The position numbers and the translations under genes were made by a program. Below, piece by piece: positions 63,150 to 64,000 of a stretch of DNA of 64,000 nucleotides. The notes below the pieces were generated by a model that worked only from the letters and a program-made list of their open reading frames with translations, did not search any database and was not told where the DNA came from. Numbering within the stretch: the first letter of the stretch is position 1; every line of letters begins with the position of its first letter. This stretch comes from Oxyruncus cristatus (Eukaryota; Chordata; Aves; Passeriformes; Cotingidae), in NCBI GenBank assembly GCA_013399855.1, contig VXAY01002113.1, positions 1,591,826 to 1,655,825 of the forward strand, read 5' to 3'.

Positions 63150-64000
63150 CATGGCAATACTTTTCTGGGGGGAAAATGGGAGAGGGAAGAGGATGCACAG
63201 CAGGGCTGGCTGACATCCTCAAACGTGGCTGTAAAGTTTTACGGCAAAGAATCACTGCAGTGTTGAGAAGATTCAGTAGGAAATAAACTGCTGATGAAGC
63301 ACATAGGTTTGGAGTTGGGAAAAGTCGAGTGACAATATTTTGTCTGGGTGAATCCGTAGATTTTTCTTTTTCAGGCTTATGCCATCAGTTAGGAATTGGC
63401 CCCAAACCAAATTGTCCGAGTCGAACAGGCCCAAGTCTTAATGGCTTAAAATCAAACCCTCCCTAGCTTTAATAAACAAAAAGTGTAGCTCATCTTCTCT
63501 GACATTTTCTTTGCTTTTTGTTGGAAAAAGACTAGATTTTTATGGGACTGTTTTTAACTTTTTTATCCTATTTGCTTTTTTAGTATGGCTGAGTAAAGAA
63601 TGCTTGAAACATGCACTGGAACCATATTAAACTTTAATGAATAAAGTGCTAGAGTACTGGGGGTTTAGTGTTAGGCTAAAACTGTTAGGTCTGAAAAGAG
63701 AAGACCAGATTTCCATTTTTATTTACTAATATAAACACTAACATTAATAATTAATCAAGTTTTCTATTAAGGAAGACTTTGTTTTTCAGGGAAAGGATAA
63801 AAACAGTGGGCAGAGGAGGATGAGGGAGACCAGTGTGACATGGTGCAGACCTGCTTAGTCACCAGTGGAAGCAGCAAGTGAGAATGTCTTCCTGACGATG
63901 CAGAACTTCAGAAAAACATACTGCTTTTGCAAAAGAATCTTTACAGCCTGTTGTTTGGTTTTTAATGCCTGATTCCTATACCTTTCCAGCAGAATGAATA

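Larger units (their letters stand above)
55001..64000 (+). other. CA10: CA10 intron downstream of the exon, part 3
   Basis: Inferred intronic sequence running off the end of the window. It contains a small CpG cluster at about 57426-57470, a 13-bp direct repeat at 59816-59850, a T12 acceptor-like tract at 61760-61779, an A24 run at 62294-62317, a CpG-dense patch at 62999-63047 and the perfect inverted repeat at 63110-63149. No coding exon was recognised. Confidence 0.6.

Overview
The window is a stretch of a vertebrate, almost certainly bird, chromosome. The base composition is AT-rich and intron-like. There are no operon-like gene arrays, and no open reading frame exceeds about 150 codons. 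A 3'-end fragment of a CR1 LINE, the characteristic avian/reptilian retrotransposon, lies at about 30839-30950. No prokaryotic, viral or plasmid feature is supported.

One protein-coding exon can be identified with confidence: 35465-35607 on the + strand. It is 143 bp, flanked by a polypyrimidine-AG acceptor and a GTAGGT donor, and encodes the N-terminal part of the carbonic-anhydrase-like domain of CA10 (carbonic anhydrase-related protein X). CA10 is a secreted, catalytically inactive brain protein known as a neurexin ligand. The preceding exon (signal peptide and N-terminus) and the following exons (rest of the domain) were not found on the + strand here. The window is therefore an internal slice of this very large gene: at least 35.4 kb of upstream intron, one exon, and at least 28.4 kb of downstream intron. 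The other open frames carry no recognised domain and behave as chance ORFs.

The intronic sequence holds simple repeats (A/T homopolymers up to 26 nt, G14, C10, a 34-nt polypurine run), short tandem duplications, several CpG-dense patches in an otherwise CpG-poor background, and several strong inverted repeats. The most striking inverted repeats are a three-stem imperfect hairpin at 8260-8334, a double hairpin with inverted E-boxes at 22980-23027, a 21-bp near-palindrome with paired SOX-like half sites at 30396-30416, a 12-bp perfect stem with SOX-like half sites at 44655-44683, and a 13-bp perfect stem at 63110-63149 beside a CpG-dense patch. These are candidates for regulatory elements, small structured RNAs or decayed palindromic transposons. 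I found no convincing new biological system.
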